In this document: in pieces, positions 1-7,807 of the stretch | Layout: every line of letters starts with the position of its first letter | Numbering within the stretch: position 1 is the first letter of the stretch | Source of the DNA: Baffinella frigidus | Taxonomy: Eukaryota; Cryptophyceae; Cryptomonadales; Baffinellaceae | Direction of reading: 5' to 3' | Assembly: GCA_026770585.1 (NCBI GenBank) | Contig: MU646326.1 | Span: 890,070 to 921,934, forward strand | Length of the DNA stretch: 31,865 nucleotides | Program-made: the position numbers and the translations under genes | The notes under the pieces: model-generated | Seen by the model: the letters and a program-made list of their open reading frames with translations, nothing else | What the model was told of the DNA's origin: nothing | The model's database searches: none

Positions 1-9
1 TGATTGATT

Positions 10-44
<35 letters not shown>

Positions 45-53
45 TGGTGTATT

Positions 54-94
<41 letters not shown>

Positions 95-108
95 GAATAT
101 TGATTGAT
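1..108. repeat. GATA tetranucleotide microsatellite
   Basis: Two runs of (GATA)n, about 10-44 and 53-95, separated by TTGGTGTATT and followed by a decaying ATTGATTGATAG. Plain simple-sequence DNA with no reading frame of note. Confidence 0.97.
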
Positions 109-159
109 AGGCGCTCGCGTCATTGATGCAGGAACGGTGGGGCAGGAACTCATCCGAGA

Positions 160-314
160 ACATGTTTAATTTAAAATAAAGTGGCCTGCCAAACCGGCCC
201 TAATCAAATTTACTTAGGGATTCTGCCCTAATCAAATTTACTGAGGGCCCTAATTAACCTTCGTCCGAATCCTATGAACAAATAGGGATCCATGTTCTTT
301 TAAATTAAACATGT
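160..314. repeat. Inverted repeat, 17-bp arms
   Basis: The arm at 160-176 (ACATGTTTAATTTAAAA) is perfectly inverted at 298-314. Between the arms a 17-bp direct repeat, CCCTAATCAAATTTACT, occurs at 198-214 and 226-242. GAACGGTGGGG lies just outside both arms (132-142 and 326-336) in direct orientation and could be a target duplication or part of a larger repeat. Probably a small foldback element. Confidence 0.7.
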
Positions 315-372
315 CACCGGATTAGAACGGTGGGGGGGTGGGAGGGGGTGGGGGAGGGGAGGGGGAGGGGAG

Positions 373-514
373 CCACCAGCCACGGGAAGTGAACCAAATC
401 GACGATTGCAAAAGGCGAATTTCCCCTGCAGACTAAAGGCTGAGCCGTTAGTCTGCAGGGGGTTGTACCACAGGCCTCATCACCCTGGTTTGGTTCTCTT
501 GTGGTGGCTGGTGG
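373..514. mobile_element. Foldback element with central hairpin
   Basis: Imperfect outer arms at about 373-400 and 487-514 (CCACCAGCCAC... against ...GTGGTGGCTGGTGG). Inside is a perfect 14-bp hairpin, CCCCTGCAGACTAA at 423-436 inverted at 448-461. The outer end resembles the CCACCAGC terminus of family E5. Confidence 0.6.
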
Positions 515-521
515 GGGAGGG

Positions 522-871
522 GACCACCAGCAACCCTTTGCAGCGTGTAACCGGACCGGGTACTGTAGTAAATTTGAGCTAAAGCGGACATATATGTCCG
601 TATCTCCCGTCAGCAATTCTGAGGTCCCTAGGAACTCCTACCGTAGGGTCCTACGAATAAAACAAAATAACAATGCGTTCCCGGAATCTTGCAAGGATCT
701 TGTCTGGGGAAACCTATTCTTTTATTTGATGGCAACGAAAATTACTACATAATTCGTTCTTATTAGTCATATTAAAGCATTTGTGTAGTAATATTCGTTG
801 CCATCAAATAAAAGAAAAATAGGTTTCCCCGGATAAGATCCGGTGAAAGCTGCTACTTGTTGCTGGTGGGC
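522..871. mobile_element. E5 foldback element (about 350 bp)
   Basis: Outer ends CCACCAGCAAC (524-534) and its inverse (859-869) are the E5 termini also seen at 2247-2549. Inside, a long nearly perfect inverted repeat (about 695-749 against 782-842) surrounds a 32-nt AT-rich loop, so this stretch could extrude as a cruciform. No coding frame is supported; short frames here follow the palindrome. Confidence 0.7.
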
Positions 872-900
872 CACTCCAGGCCCTTGGGTGGGGTATTCCG

Positions 901-939
901 TGCTCGTTCTTGGAGCCGTTTGCTCGTTCTTGGAGCCGT
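901..939. repeat. 20-bp tandem duplication
   Basis: TGCTCGTTCTTGGAGCCGT occurs at 901-919 and again at 921-939. Confidence 0.95.
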
Positions 940-1036
940 GTTTGTGCTAAAATTGACTTTTGAGAAAGTTTTCCCATAAAAAATGACTTTTGAATACCCC
1001 CCCCCCTCCAGCCCTGCGTGGGGGAGGGGAGGACAC

Positions 1037-1159
1037 CCGCTGGCACGTGCGCATGGCCTGGTTCGGAAGCATCTGCCCGGGCTTCTTGTGCACGTGGCAG
1101 AAGTACTGCACCGGCTGGGCCGTCACCGCCGCCATCTTCAGCTCCAGCACGTCTGCGAA
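1037..1159 (-). CDS. Candidate internal exon, unknown protein
   Basis: Read on the minus strand, this 123-nt segment follows a pyrimidine-rich acceptor (TTTCCCCCCAG, AG at 1161-1160) and precedes a GT at 1036-1035. It is open for exactly 41 codons with strong G/C in third positions, starting FADVLELK and ending near NQAMRTCQR, and includes a His/Cys/Lys stretch (YFCHVHKKPGQM). The open frame does extend further on both sides, but without an ATG and into lower-complexity sequence, so an internal exon or exon relic fits better than a single-exon gene. It lies downstream of, and in the same direction as, the candidate secreted-protein gene starting at 2006 and could be a later exon of it; two foldback elements would then sit in the intron. 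I do not recognise the peptide. Without transcript data this remains a guess. Confidence 0.3.
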
Positions 1160-1250
1160 CTGGGGGGAAAGCGCGGTTGGATAAGATGACAAACACGACC
1201 GCTGCGCGCCACATGGAGAGGTAGGACGAGACGTAGGGGCGAACTGCGCC

Positions 1251-1401
1251 CCGAGCCACAAGATTTTAGCTAAGTCAACCAGCTCACCTAAGTTAACTTT
1301 CCCCTGGTTTCGTTCAGATGGACCCTGCCACCGTGGCTGGCATTTGACTTACGGCGCTGGCTTTCGGGGGGTGGGGGCTTAGCTGAAATCTTGTGGCTCG
1401 G
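1251..1401. mobile_element. 151-bp TIR element with possible 11-bp target duplication
   Basis: 24-bp terminal inverted repeats (1251-1274 and 1378-1401, beginning CCGAGCCACAAGATTT) differ at one position. Directly outside are GAACTGCGCCC (1241-1251) and GAAGTGCGCCC (1405-1415), which may be a one-mismatch target-site duplication. Non-autonomous. Confidence 0.75.
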
Positions 1402-1437
1402 AGTGAAGTGCGCCCCGTTCGAGACCACGAGCCTCTC

Positions 1438-1577
1438 TACCAGCCCGAAGAGTGGGAGCAAATCATCTTGGTCGAGAACCGTGATTTGTACCTCAGGCCG
1501 CCGGATTCCGGCGGCCTCCAGTACAAATTAAGGGGGTTGAAAAAGGCGATTTGCTCCCACTCTGAGGGCTGCTGGTA
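1438..1577. mobile_element. 140-bp near-perfect foldback
   Basis: Inverted copies of TACCAGCCC...GTGGGAGCAAATC form the ends, and the inner part is also inverted down to a centre near 1507 (GGCCGCCGGATTCCGGCGGCC). Frames on both strands here are mirror shadows of the palindrome. Confidence 0.8.
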
Positions 1578-2006
1578 ACAAGCAAGTTGCCTGCAGTCGC
1601 GCCGCGCCCTGCCCGGCTCTCCGCATGGCATCGCAGGTTGGCAAGTTGCGGGTACAGCAGTGATGCTGCGTGCCTCTACAGGATGATGGACTCTGTCTGT
1701 TCAACCCCCATTCGATGGCGAAAATCTGCAGTCCTTCCGCAGATGCAGAAGAGTTTGTGAGTGCGTGGGGGGGGGGCACACCTGCCCCAGCTGGCGGCAC
1801 TGCCGATGGGCGCAGACACGCTGCTCCCGCGCGCCCCCCTGATGGCTCCACTCAAGCCCGCTCCCCTCCTCGTCGGTGTCGCTCTGTCCCTTAGCGTTGT
1901 GCCGCGCGCGGGCGGGTCGGTCTCGCTGGCACTGGACTGAGGATCCGTCGAGACATAACACGTGCGCAAGCAGCGCCAGGCACCAAAGAATTCGGACCGG
2001 GGCCAT
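1528..2006 (-). CDS. Candidate small secreted protein, one predicted intron
   Basis: The minus-strand ATG at 2006 opens a frame with a textbook signal peptide: MAPVR, a hydrophobic core ILWCLALLAHVLC (residues 6-18), then LDGSS, with likely cleavage near residue 18-20. The unspliced frame runs 101 codons to 1701. An alternative is a 56-nt intron, donor CAG|GTGTGC (GT at 1781-1780) and acceptor CTGCAG (AG at 1727-1726), which joins 75 codons of exon 1 in phase to exon 2 at 1725. Exon 2 holds a compact Cys cluster (SCRGTQHHCCTRNLPTC) and runs to a stop at 1528. Mature region: charged, Arg/Asp/Glu rich, with a further Cys pair (VCAHRQC) in exon 1. The last 17 or so codons fall inside the 1438-1577 foldback, so the original C-terminus may have been disrupted. 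The upstream 236 bp is duplicated at 5350-5617 without this coding region. Family and function unknown; the signal peptide is the only solid evidence. Confidence 0.35.
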
Positions 2007-2010
2007 CCTC

Positions 2011-2246
2011 CGGAGGTGCGCCCGGTGACGTGCTGTCCCGCGTATTCGGGCATGCTCTCCCCCCTCAGCCGCAGCGACAACCATCTTAATCTGGGATGGG
2101 GGGGGGGTCGGTAGCTCAGCGAAGTCTGGTTTACCGTCACCGGTTTCCAGGCGGTCGACCGTTACCGGCGGTAACAGCGAAGGTCCGAGAGAGAGAATGC
2201 ACAGCCGATCTGGTACCTTCGAGTTTTCTTTTTTGTCTGCGAACGA
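2011..2246. repeat. Duplicated segment, partner of 5350-5617
   Basis: The stretch from CGGAGGTGCGCCCGGTGACG through GGTTTCCAGGCG (to about 2153) and the distal TTCTTTTTTGTCTGCGAACGA (to 2246) recur in the same order at 5350-5494 and 5597-5617, with an unrelated middle. It would be the 5' flank of the minus-strand candidate gene starting at 2006. Confidence 0.9.
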
Positions 2247-2549
2247 GCCCACCAGCAACCACTAGCGGCTTTTATGGGGTGTCCGGAGCGTGTCTCGAGC
2301 AGGAACTAATAAGCGTTAATATGTATTGTAAATGGTCTTGACATGTGATGGACACACAGATAGAAAGACTGTGATCCTTTTATTTGGCCCACCGAACCTT
2401 CCATGACTGCTTTATCTGGAAAAAAAATATGTCGCGTCCGTCTCAGTACCAGGCCAATTGTAAGGAGATTCAAGGAGATTTCCTTGATTTGCCTGAAAAT
2501 TACTACCTGGCCAGACCTCAATAAAAGCCGCTAGTGGTTGCTGGTGGGC
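2247..2549. mobile_element. E5 TIR element, 303 bp
   Basis: Perfect 29-bp terminal inverted repeats at 2247-2275 and 2521-2549, beginning GCCCACCAGCAACCACTAGC. A weaker continuation of the inversion (GCGAACGAG against CTCGTTTGC) extends outside. No transposase frame, so a non-autonomous MITE-like element. Confidence 0.88.
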
Positions 2550-2741
2550 CCGCCTCGTTTGCCTCGGGGGTCATAACCTTACGGAACTGATGACCGATTT
2601 TTAGGGAATACGGAACTGATGACCGATTTAACCAGTCATCATGAGGAGGAGATACACCTCAATCCCCCGATTTTTTGAGGAGATTGCGGACACGACCTCT
2701 GAAATCGGTCCATCAAAGCGAACAAATCCATCTTGTAAATA
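2550..2741. other. Gene-free stretch with short direct repeat
   Basis: The only structure seen is ACGGAACTGATGACCGATTT, present at 2581-2600 and 2610-2629. CCATCAA(A/G)GCGAA, upstream of the gene at 2862, also occurs upstream of the gene at 7381, hinting that the duplicated block is slightly larger than its well-aligned part. Confidence 0.6.
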
Positions 2742-3752
2742 CGAACAAGAGCTTGTTTGAAACGTGACACGCTTTTACCTTCAACACACGCACTCGCTTG
2801 CCACGCCACCCTCGACTTCGCGCGACTGTAACTTCGTCCTCGTGCTCTCGGATCGCCTGCTATGTGGTTCTCCCCGACGAGCGCCGTGACGGCCTTCGGA
2901 CTTCAGAGCGACGAGCACATGTCGCGCCAGTGCTCCAACCTCTCGGACCTCGCCTTCGAGATGGAGCTCGATGATGCCGAGATGCTCGGTTCCCTCTTCC
3001 TTCACGCGGCGGCCTCCTCCCAGACTTCCTCGGCGTCTTCGTCGCCGCTGCCCAAGGCCTCCATCCATGCGATCGCGCATCAGTCAGCCAGCGATGAGTG
3101 GGCCCGGGAAACCCCACCCAAGGACGTCATGTCCTTCAGGGCGCGGTGGGTGTTGGAGTCTCTGCGACGGAATAGTGTACCGAAGCCTGAATTGTGTGCC
3201 GGGGCCTGAGAAGGTGCACACAGGATGCGAGGTGCGCACACAGGGCGCACCACTCTGGCAGAGATTTAAGTTATCGGTAGGTGCAGGAAGAGGCAGTCGT
3301 CGTAGGCGGGAATGTGAATGAATGAAGTGTATTCCAGAGATCTATCTCACGCTTTTGGCTGGCCAGCATGAAGCTCTGCCGGCGTGTTGCTGTGAGGGCG
3401 GGGCAGAGGGAGGGGCAGGAGGGCTGCTTCGCACAGAGGGGTCGCAGCGCGAGTGAGCTGAGCCCAGCGGCAGTTTCAGTTACTCGCGTGCAGCTTCTGT
3501 GCAAAAACGTGCCAGATGCAGACCCCGCTCGATGTTCTCCAGATCTAACTTTCTGAGCGGCTACGCTTGATTCGAATCAAAGCGATACATAGAGTATGCC
3601 ATCGCCGTCCATGGTTGTCCTGGCCACAGGTACAGGGACAGCAGACACGCACTAGCTAGGCGGGGCGGAGCATGTGAAATCAGTCAGAAACGAGGCGATT
3701 GTCGCATTCGTGTGTGCAGCGCTATTCGAGTGCCCTCGTTCTGGAGAACGCC
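2742..3752 (+). repeat. Duplicated gene block, copy 1
   Basis: About 1 kb aligned over most of its length with 7277-8501: shared 5' leader (CGAACAAGAGCTKGTTTGAAACG...), coding region, and 3' flank through CAGTCAG(A/C)AACGAGGCGAT and a final GAGTGCCCTC(G/C)TTCTG segment. The second copy differs by two element insertions and one in-frame coding deletion, so this copy shows the empty sites. Confidence 0.92.
2862..3209 (+). CDS. AFEMELDD-family protein, copy 1 (unknown function)
   Basis: An ATG-initiated 115-codon gene, one of four related genes in this window. No signal peptide or membrane segment. In order: an N-terminal SPTSAVTAFGL segment (residues 4-14), an acidic-hydrophobic block NLSDLAFEMELDDAEMLG (26-43), a Ser-rich linker (52-61), PLPKASIHAIAHQ (62-74), a TPPKDVMS motif (84-91) and a basic Arg-rich tail (93-108). 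Codons end almost always in G or C across the conserved part, unlike the antisense frame, which supports the plus strand. The block at 26-43 recurs in all four genes, so it is the probable functional core; its alternating acidic and hydrophobic residues resemble a short protein-binding or activation-type motif, but that is inference. The start is fixed by conservation with the copy at 7381, which shares the leader up to the ATG except for about 15 extra bp here. I do not recognise the family. Confidence 0.72.
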   Translation: MWFSPTSAVTAFGLQSDEHMSRQCSNLSDLAFEMELDDAEMLGSLFLHAAASSQTSSASSSPLPKASIHAIAHQSASDEWARETPPKDVMSFRARWVLESLRRNSVPKPELCAGA

Positions 3753-3794
3753 GGCTTCAAACCACAAGGTAGCCTCAACTACTTCGTAGGCTTG
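3753..3794. other. Spacer between gene block 1 and E1 element
   Basis: Short unique sequence after the duplicated block. It ends in TTG just before the E1 terminus; nothing else is recognisable. Confidence 0.5.
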
Positions 3795-4018
3795 TACAGG
3801 GGTACCTCGCCCATACGAAACTGCCCCCCCCTAGGACCCTGGAGTAGGCCTATCCCTTAAGTGACCAACGGGCGAATAATTGCCCGTGAAAGCAGTAGGT
3901 AGGTCCTAGGGCCCTACGGTAGGGCGTATGAGCCTACTGGTCACTTAAGGGGTAGGATACCTAGGGCCCGGGTGGTCCTGGGGGGGGGGCAGTTTCTTAT
4001 GAGCAAGGTACCCCTGTA
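3795..4018. mobile_element. E1 element interrupted by a nested E2
   Basis: The left end TACAGGGGTACCTCGC and right end GCAAGGTACCCCTGTA are inverted repeats. The normal central CCTAGGACC... core is split by a complete E2 element at 3851-3954. E1 is flanked by TA, as for Tc1/mariner-type target duplications. Confidence 0.9.
3851..3954. mobile_element. E2 element nested inside E1
   Basis: 104 bp beginning TATCCCTTAAGTGACC and ending GGTCACTTAAGGGGTA. It carries the CGGGCGAATAATTGCCCG palindrome subtype and the shared core AGGTCCTAGGGCCCTACGGT. It begins and ends with TA, and sits inside the E1 core at GGCC|TA. Confidence 0.9.
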
Positions 4019-4201
4019 CACGCCTACGCTGCATGATCAGCACGGTGGTCTGTTGCTAGGTAGTTAGCTGCAGCTCCCCAATACTGACCCCTGCGTGTTC
4101 TTAATTTAGGAGCAGAAGGTTAACAATACTGCGCGTTTAGTAACCCCTCTGGTACTAACATAACTTCAGAACACCACGACCGGCCGACCCTTGAGCAAGG
4201 G
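4019..4201. other. Gene-free spacer
   Basis: No convincing frame, hairpin or element end seen. It separates the E1/E2 nest from a reversed E1 fragment. Confidence 0.5.
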
Positions 4202-4320
4202 CACAGGGGACATAAAAAACGGTTCCCATACGAAAGAGGGCGTTTTGAGGTGTGGGTTTCTTAATAATTAGGAAAGAGAGGGCGGGCGTTTTCACTCGAT
4301 TTCGTAATCAGTAAGAAAGA
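4202..4320 (-). mobile_element. Reversed fragment of an E1 long-form end
   Basis: Read on the minus strand it contains AAACGCCCGCCCTCT...TTAATTATTAAGAAAC, CACACCTCAAAACGCCCTCTTTC and GGGAACCGTTTTTTATG, matching in order the end of the E1 long form near 27870-27930. The terminal TACAGGGG is degraded to CACAGGGG. Confidence 0.7.
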
Positions 4321-4342
4321 AAACGCGGGTGTCTTCTTGAGC

Positions 4343-4447
4343 AGAATCGAGTTTCCTCAACTCAGAATCGAGGTTCCTCGGCGAAGAATCGAGTTCCCTC
4401 AGCCCACAATTGAGTTTCTTCTGAAAAGAATCGATTTGCCTTGGCAC
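4343..4447. repeat. 21-bp tandem repeat (five units)
   Basis: Units start at 4343, 4364, 4385, 4406 and 4427 on the theme AGAATCGAGTTTCCTC.... Because 21 is a multiple of three, each strand reads as 7-residue repeats: RIEFPQ-like on plus, LDSELRK-like heptads on minus. The minus frame has an ATG at 4558 and ends at 4292, but its N-terminal part lies in degenerate telomere-like DNA, so I do not call a gene. Confidence 0.9.
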
Positions 4448-4489
4448 CGGAAACTTATTCGAATCGAAAAGAAAAGAAAAAAACTGAAA

Positions 4490-5348
4490 CCTAAACACAC
4501 TCAACAAGCAATCCTGACCCGGAAATCCTGAACACCCAAACCCTCTACCAGAAACCATTAACCCTGAACTAACATGAACCCCAAACCCAAAACCCTGAAA
4601 ACTGACACTGAACCCTAAACTCTAACCCCTAAACGCTGAACCTTCAACCCTGAACGCTGAACACTACACCCTGAAACCAACCCGCTCATACCTAAACCCT
4701 AAACCCCAAACCTTAAACCCTAAACCCCAAACCCTAGACCGTGAACCATGAACCATAAATCCTTTACCTTGAACCCTATCCCCAAACCCCTAAAACATAC
4801 CCCACACCATAACCCACAACCTCCAACCTTAACCCTAAACTACCCTGAACACTCAACCCTAAACCCTGAACCCTAAACCCTAAACATTAAACACTAAATC
4901 CTCAACCTCTCAACCCTCAACCCTAACCCCTACCCCTAAACCCTAGACCATGAACCATGAAACCCAAACTCTAAACAATGAACCTTGAACCCTAAACCCT
5001 AAACCTGAGACAGTCTAATATGAACCCCAAACCATAAACCCTGAACCTTGAACCTTAAACCCTACACCATAAACCCTGAACCCTGAACCCTAAACCCTGA
5101 ACCCTAAACCCTAAACCTAAACCCTGAACAGAAACCCTAAACCGTCACCCCTAAAGCCTAAACCCTAAAGCCTACACCCTAAAGCCTAAACCCTAAACCC
5201 TAAACCCTAAAAACCCTTATCCCTCAACCCCCAACCCTCAGTCCTCAACCCTAAACCCTACACTCTAAACCCCACACCCTAAACCCAGAACCCTAAACCC
5301 TAAACCCTGAACCCTAAACCCTAAACCCCAAACCCCAAACCATAAACC
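4490..5348. repeat. Degenerate telomere-like tract, CCCTAAA on plus strand
   Basis: Hundreds of bases of CCCTAAA/CCCTGAA/CCCCAAA-type heptamers, mostly imperfect. It ends sharply at AAACCCC|GGAGGTGCG, where the duplicated 5350-5617 segment begins. Confidence 0.95.
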
Positions 5349-5349
5349 C

Positions 5350-5617
5350 CGGAGGTGCGCCCGGTGACGTGCTAGCCCGCGTATTCAGGCATGCTCTCCC
5401 CCCCCAGCCGCAGCGACAACCATCTGGTACGAGCTCGTACGGGGGGGGGTCGGTAGCTCAGCGAGGTCTGGTTACCGTCACCGGTTTCCAGGCGATGCCT
5501 AGGTACAACTACATGTACGAGTAGTGGATAGGACTTTGTCTGCAGCTGTTGTAGCCAGTTCCGCGGCAGCAAGTCCTGAAGTCCCATACTCACACTTTTT
5601 CTTTTTTGTCTGCGAAC
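5350..5617. repeat. Duplicated segment, partner of 2011-2246
   Basis: Nearly identical to 2011-2153 over 5350-5494 (small substitutions plus a GGTACGAGCTCGTACG palindrome replacing TTAATCTGGGAT) and again over TTCTTTTTTGTCTGCGAACGAG near 5597-5618. The coding half of the 2006 gene is missing; telomere-like repeats start where the copy breaks. Confidence 0.9.
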
Positions 5618-5734
5618 GAGGTCCTTTACAAGGAGTTTCGTTTGAGAATCAGCCCAAATACAGGTTATGGTGGCCAAAGCCTCGAGCTCAGAAAATGGTG
5701 CCTTTTTGCGGCGCTTTTGCCGGGGGAAGGGCAT
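5372..5734 (-). CDS. Weak hypothetical ORF, 120 aa
   Basis: The ATG at 5734 on the minus strand opens 120 codons: a Lys/Arg-rich N-terminus (MPFPRQKRRKKAPFSELEAL), a mixed middle, and a C-terminal third inside the duplicated segment. The other copy (2011-2246) carries a 1-bp length difference that changes frame, so the C-terminal third is not conserved as protein. No domain recognised. Listed because it is the best ATG-started frame in the interval; it may be chance. Confidence 0.15.
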   Translation of the reverse strand: MPFPRQKRRKKAPFSELEALATITCIWADSQTKLLVKDLVRRQKRKSVSMGLQDLLPRNWLQQLQTKSYPLLVHVVVPRHRLETGDGNQTSLSYRPPPVRARTRWLSLRLGGESMPEYAG

Positions 5735-6221
5735 GAGGGGCCCGCCGATGCGGGATGTCAAGAGCTCTTCGGCTCCAATGCAGGGGGCCTCGCCCCACTA
5801 TCTGGTCAGACCCCGCGTTCGCGCTCCCCTGTGCGCGTTCTTGGGTGTTCTCGGGACCTGTCGGCCTCATGTTGTAGGAATGCGGAAGCTGGAATGAGGG
5901 GGAGCGGGGGGCAGAGCGGGATGACCTTCCGCTTGCAGGGCAGACTAGTGTTGAAGAATCCCCACTGACACCTTGCGAGCGTCGCCGCGTCACTGATGCG
6001 CGGATAAAGGCCAGGATTCTGATTTCCAGGCGCGCTGGGCAGTGAGGAGGATCCTGGCCGGCTGTCGGCTCACACGCCGAGTGGGCGACGGGGCACCGGC
6101 CCGGGTGCATCGTCGAGCTATAGATGAGGCTCTACAGCTGCATGGCGCTCGAATTCGCAGCGATGGGGCGAATAGAGCAGAGATAATGAGGAGAAATGTG
6201 CATAGATCAGGTGGGATGCGG
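5735..6221. other. GC-rich stretch without a supportable gene
   Basis: Several overlapping frames on both strands exceed 100 codons but have no ATG, or a Pro/Arg/Ser-biased composition expected of random GC-rich DNA. No repeat family detected here. Confidence 0.5.
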
Positions 6222-6895
6222 TGAATTTTGGTGGAATGAAGGATCATTACGGGGATTCTCGCGCTTCCACGCCTCGAGTCTCTTGCGCGCCCTAGTTCCT
6301 CCTCTTTGCATGCGGTGCCTCGCGCGGAGATGGCGGGGGAGAGCGGGAAACGCGCTGGTGTGCTTTCACGAACCCCAAAAGTTGACAACTAGCTGTGTCT
6401 GGTACCGCATGATGCCGCGAGAATCCCACAGAAAGATTGTAGACCAAACGATGCGCCGCGAAAAGTTGGGTAAGACTCCGTTGACCAGAACCCTGCTGCG
6501 CTCAACTTCATCCAATTAAGTATCGCGATGAAGGTTTTCGCAATACCCCGAATTAATGACGAAGTTGACAGCGAGTGGTCAAGTGGCGAATTTCGGCGGA
6601 AAATGCGGGGATGTTCGCTTTTTTTCGCCTTGATCTTGTTGCCCACCCTGGTTTCTCCCCTTTCCCTGCGGTGCCGCGCGCGGAGATGGCGCGCGAGAGC
6701 GGGGAACGCGCTGGTTGAGCTCTCTTCATTGCAACACCCTGGACTATGGCAGTGTCTGGTACCGTACGATGCAGTGAGAATCACACAGGAACATGTTACA
6801 CCAAAAGACGCGCCGCGAAAAGTTGGTCAATACTCCATAGATCAGAACCCTCCTCCGCTCAACTTCATTCAATTAAGTATCGCTCCGAAGAAAAC
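6222..6895 (+). repeat. Diverged tandem duplication, about 310 bp per unit
   Basis: 6222-6530 and about 6585-6895 align in order with shared islands: GCGCGGAGATGGCG, AACGCGCTGGT, GTGTCTGGTACCG, GCGCCGCGAAAAGTTGG, CGCTCAACTTCAT and CAATTAAGTATCGC. Indels shift the frame between units. Unit 2 has an ATG near 6603 with a signal-peptide-like run (SLFFALILLPTLVSPL) that unit 1 lacks, so coding potential is unproven. Confidence 0.75.
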
Positions 6896-7276
6896 ACTAA
6901 TTTAATTAATTAGCCCGAATTAATTGGATGACGCCGCCACCCGAAGGTCGGATTTTAAACGAAATTCCTTTTACGAGCTCGTAGCACCGAACATCAGCGG
7001 CGAGACAGGCCCGCCTCGGACACTTCCGCGTCCGCTTGCCCGGTAAACGTGTATTAATACCCGGCTCGTACTCGTAGCTTCAGCTCCTGGAGAACACGTG
7101 ACCCAAATTACGACTAATGATGACCAAAAATTATGACAGTCAAGAGCGAGATCTGTCCATCAAGGCGAAAATATCAAGATTTCCTCTTGATGGACTGATC
7201 CAAGAGATCGTGTTCGCAATCTCGCGTCAATCCCCCGAGTTTTTTTTTCAGAAGAACACCCCAAATTCTCGAAATT
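6896..7276. other. AT-richer upstream region of gene copy 2
   Basis: Contains TTAATTAATTAG and a small inverted repeat, CTGTCCATCAAG (7153-7164) against CTTGATGGACTG (7186-7197). TCAATCCCCCGA(T/G)TTTTTT is shared with the upstream region of copy 1. Probably promoter and 5' flank; no motif can be assigned. Confidence 0.45.
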
Positions 7277-7380
7277 CGAACAAGAGCTGGTTTGAAACGT
7301 GACACGCTTTTACCTTCATCACACGCACTCGCTTGCCACGCCACCCTCGACTTCGCGCGACTGTAACTTCGTCGCCTGCT

Positions 7381-7680
7381 ATGTGGTTCTCCCCGACGAG
7401 CGCCGTGACGGCCTTCGGACTTGAGAGCGACGAGCACATGTCGCACCAGTGCTCCAACCTCTCGGACCTCGCCTTCGAGATGGAGCTCGATGACGAGGAG
7501 ATGATCGGGTCCCTCTTCCTTCACGCGGCGGCCTCCTCCCAGACTTCCTCGGCGTCTCCGTCGCCGCTGCCCAAGGCCTCCATCCATGCGATCGCGCATC
7601 AGTCAGCCAGCGATGAGTGGGTGTTGGAGTCTCTGCGACGGAATAGTGTACCGAAGCCTGGATTGTGTGCCGGGGCCTGA
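7381..7680 (+). CDS. AFEMELDD-family protein, copy 2 (unknown function)
   Basis: 99 codons from an ATG in the same position as copy 1. Keeps the N-terminal SPTSAVTAFGL segment and the central NLSDLAFEMELDDEEMIG block, the Ser-rich linker and the C-terminal ESLRRNSVPKP. It lacks 16 residues (81-96 of copy 1), including the TPPKDVMS motif, by an in-frame 48-bp deletion between short GTGGG-type repeats. By eye, the 300 shared coding bases contain about six amino-acid-changing codons (Q/E, R/H, A/E, L/I, S/P, E/G) and only two silent changes, so the pair is young and constraint looks weak or altered. With motif B lost, it could be a degenerating paralogue or a truncated isoform-like gene. CAATAAAAG near 8107 is a possible poly(A) signal not present in that form in copy 1. 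Confidence 0.65.
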   Translation: MWFSPTSAVTAFGLESDEHMSHQCSNLSDLAFEMELDDEEMIGSLFLHAAASSQTSSASPSPLPKASIHAIAHQSASDEWVLESLRRNSVPKPGLCAGA

Positions 7681-7807
7681 GAAGGTGGAATTAAGTCGGA
7701 ACGAGTAGGTGCAGGAAGATCGTCGTAGGCGGCAATGTGAATGAATGAAGCGTGTCCCGGATATCTCTCTCACGCCTCTGTCTGGCCAGCATGAAGCTCT
7801 GCCGGCG

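Noticed and set aside
2781-3117. Arg/Gly-rich minus-strand frames opposite family copies 1, 2 and 3
   Set aside because: They recur only because the DNA is duplicated. Third-position G/C bias and the divergent fourth copy favour the plus-strand frame.
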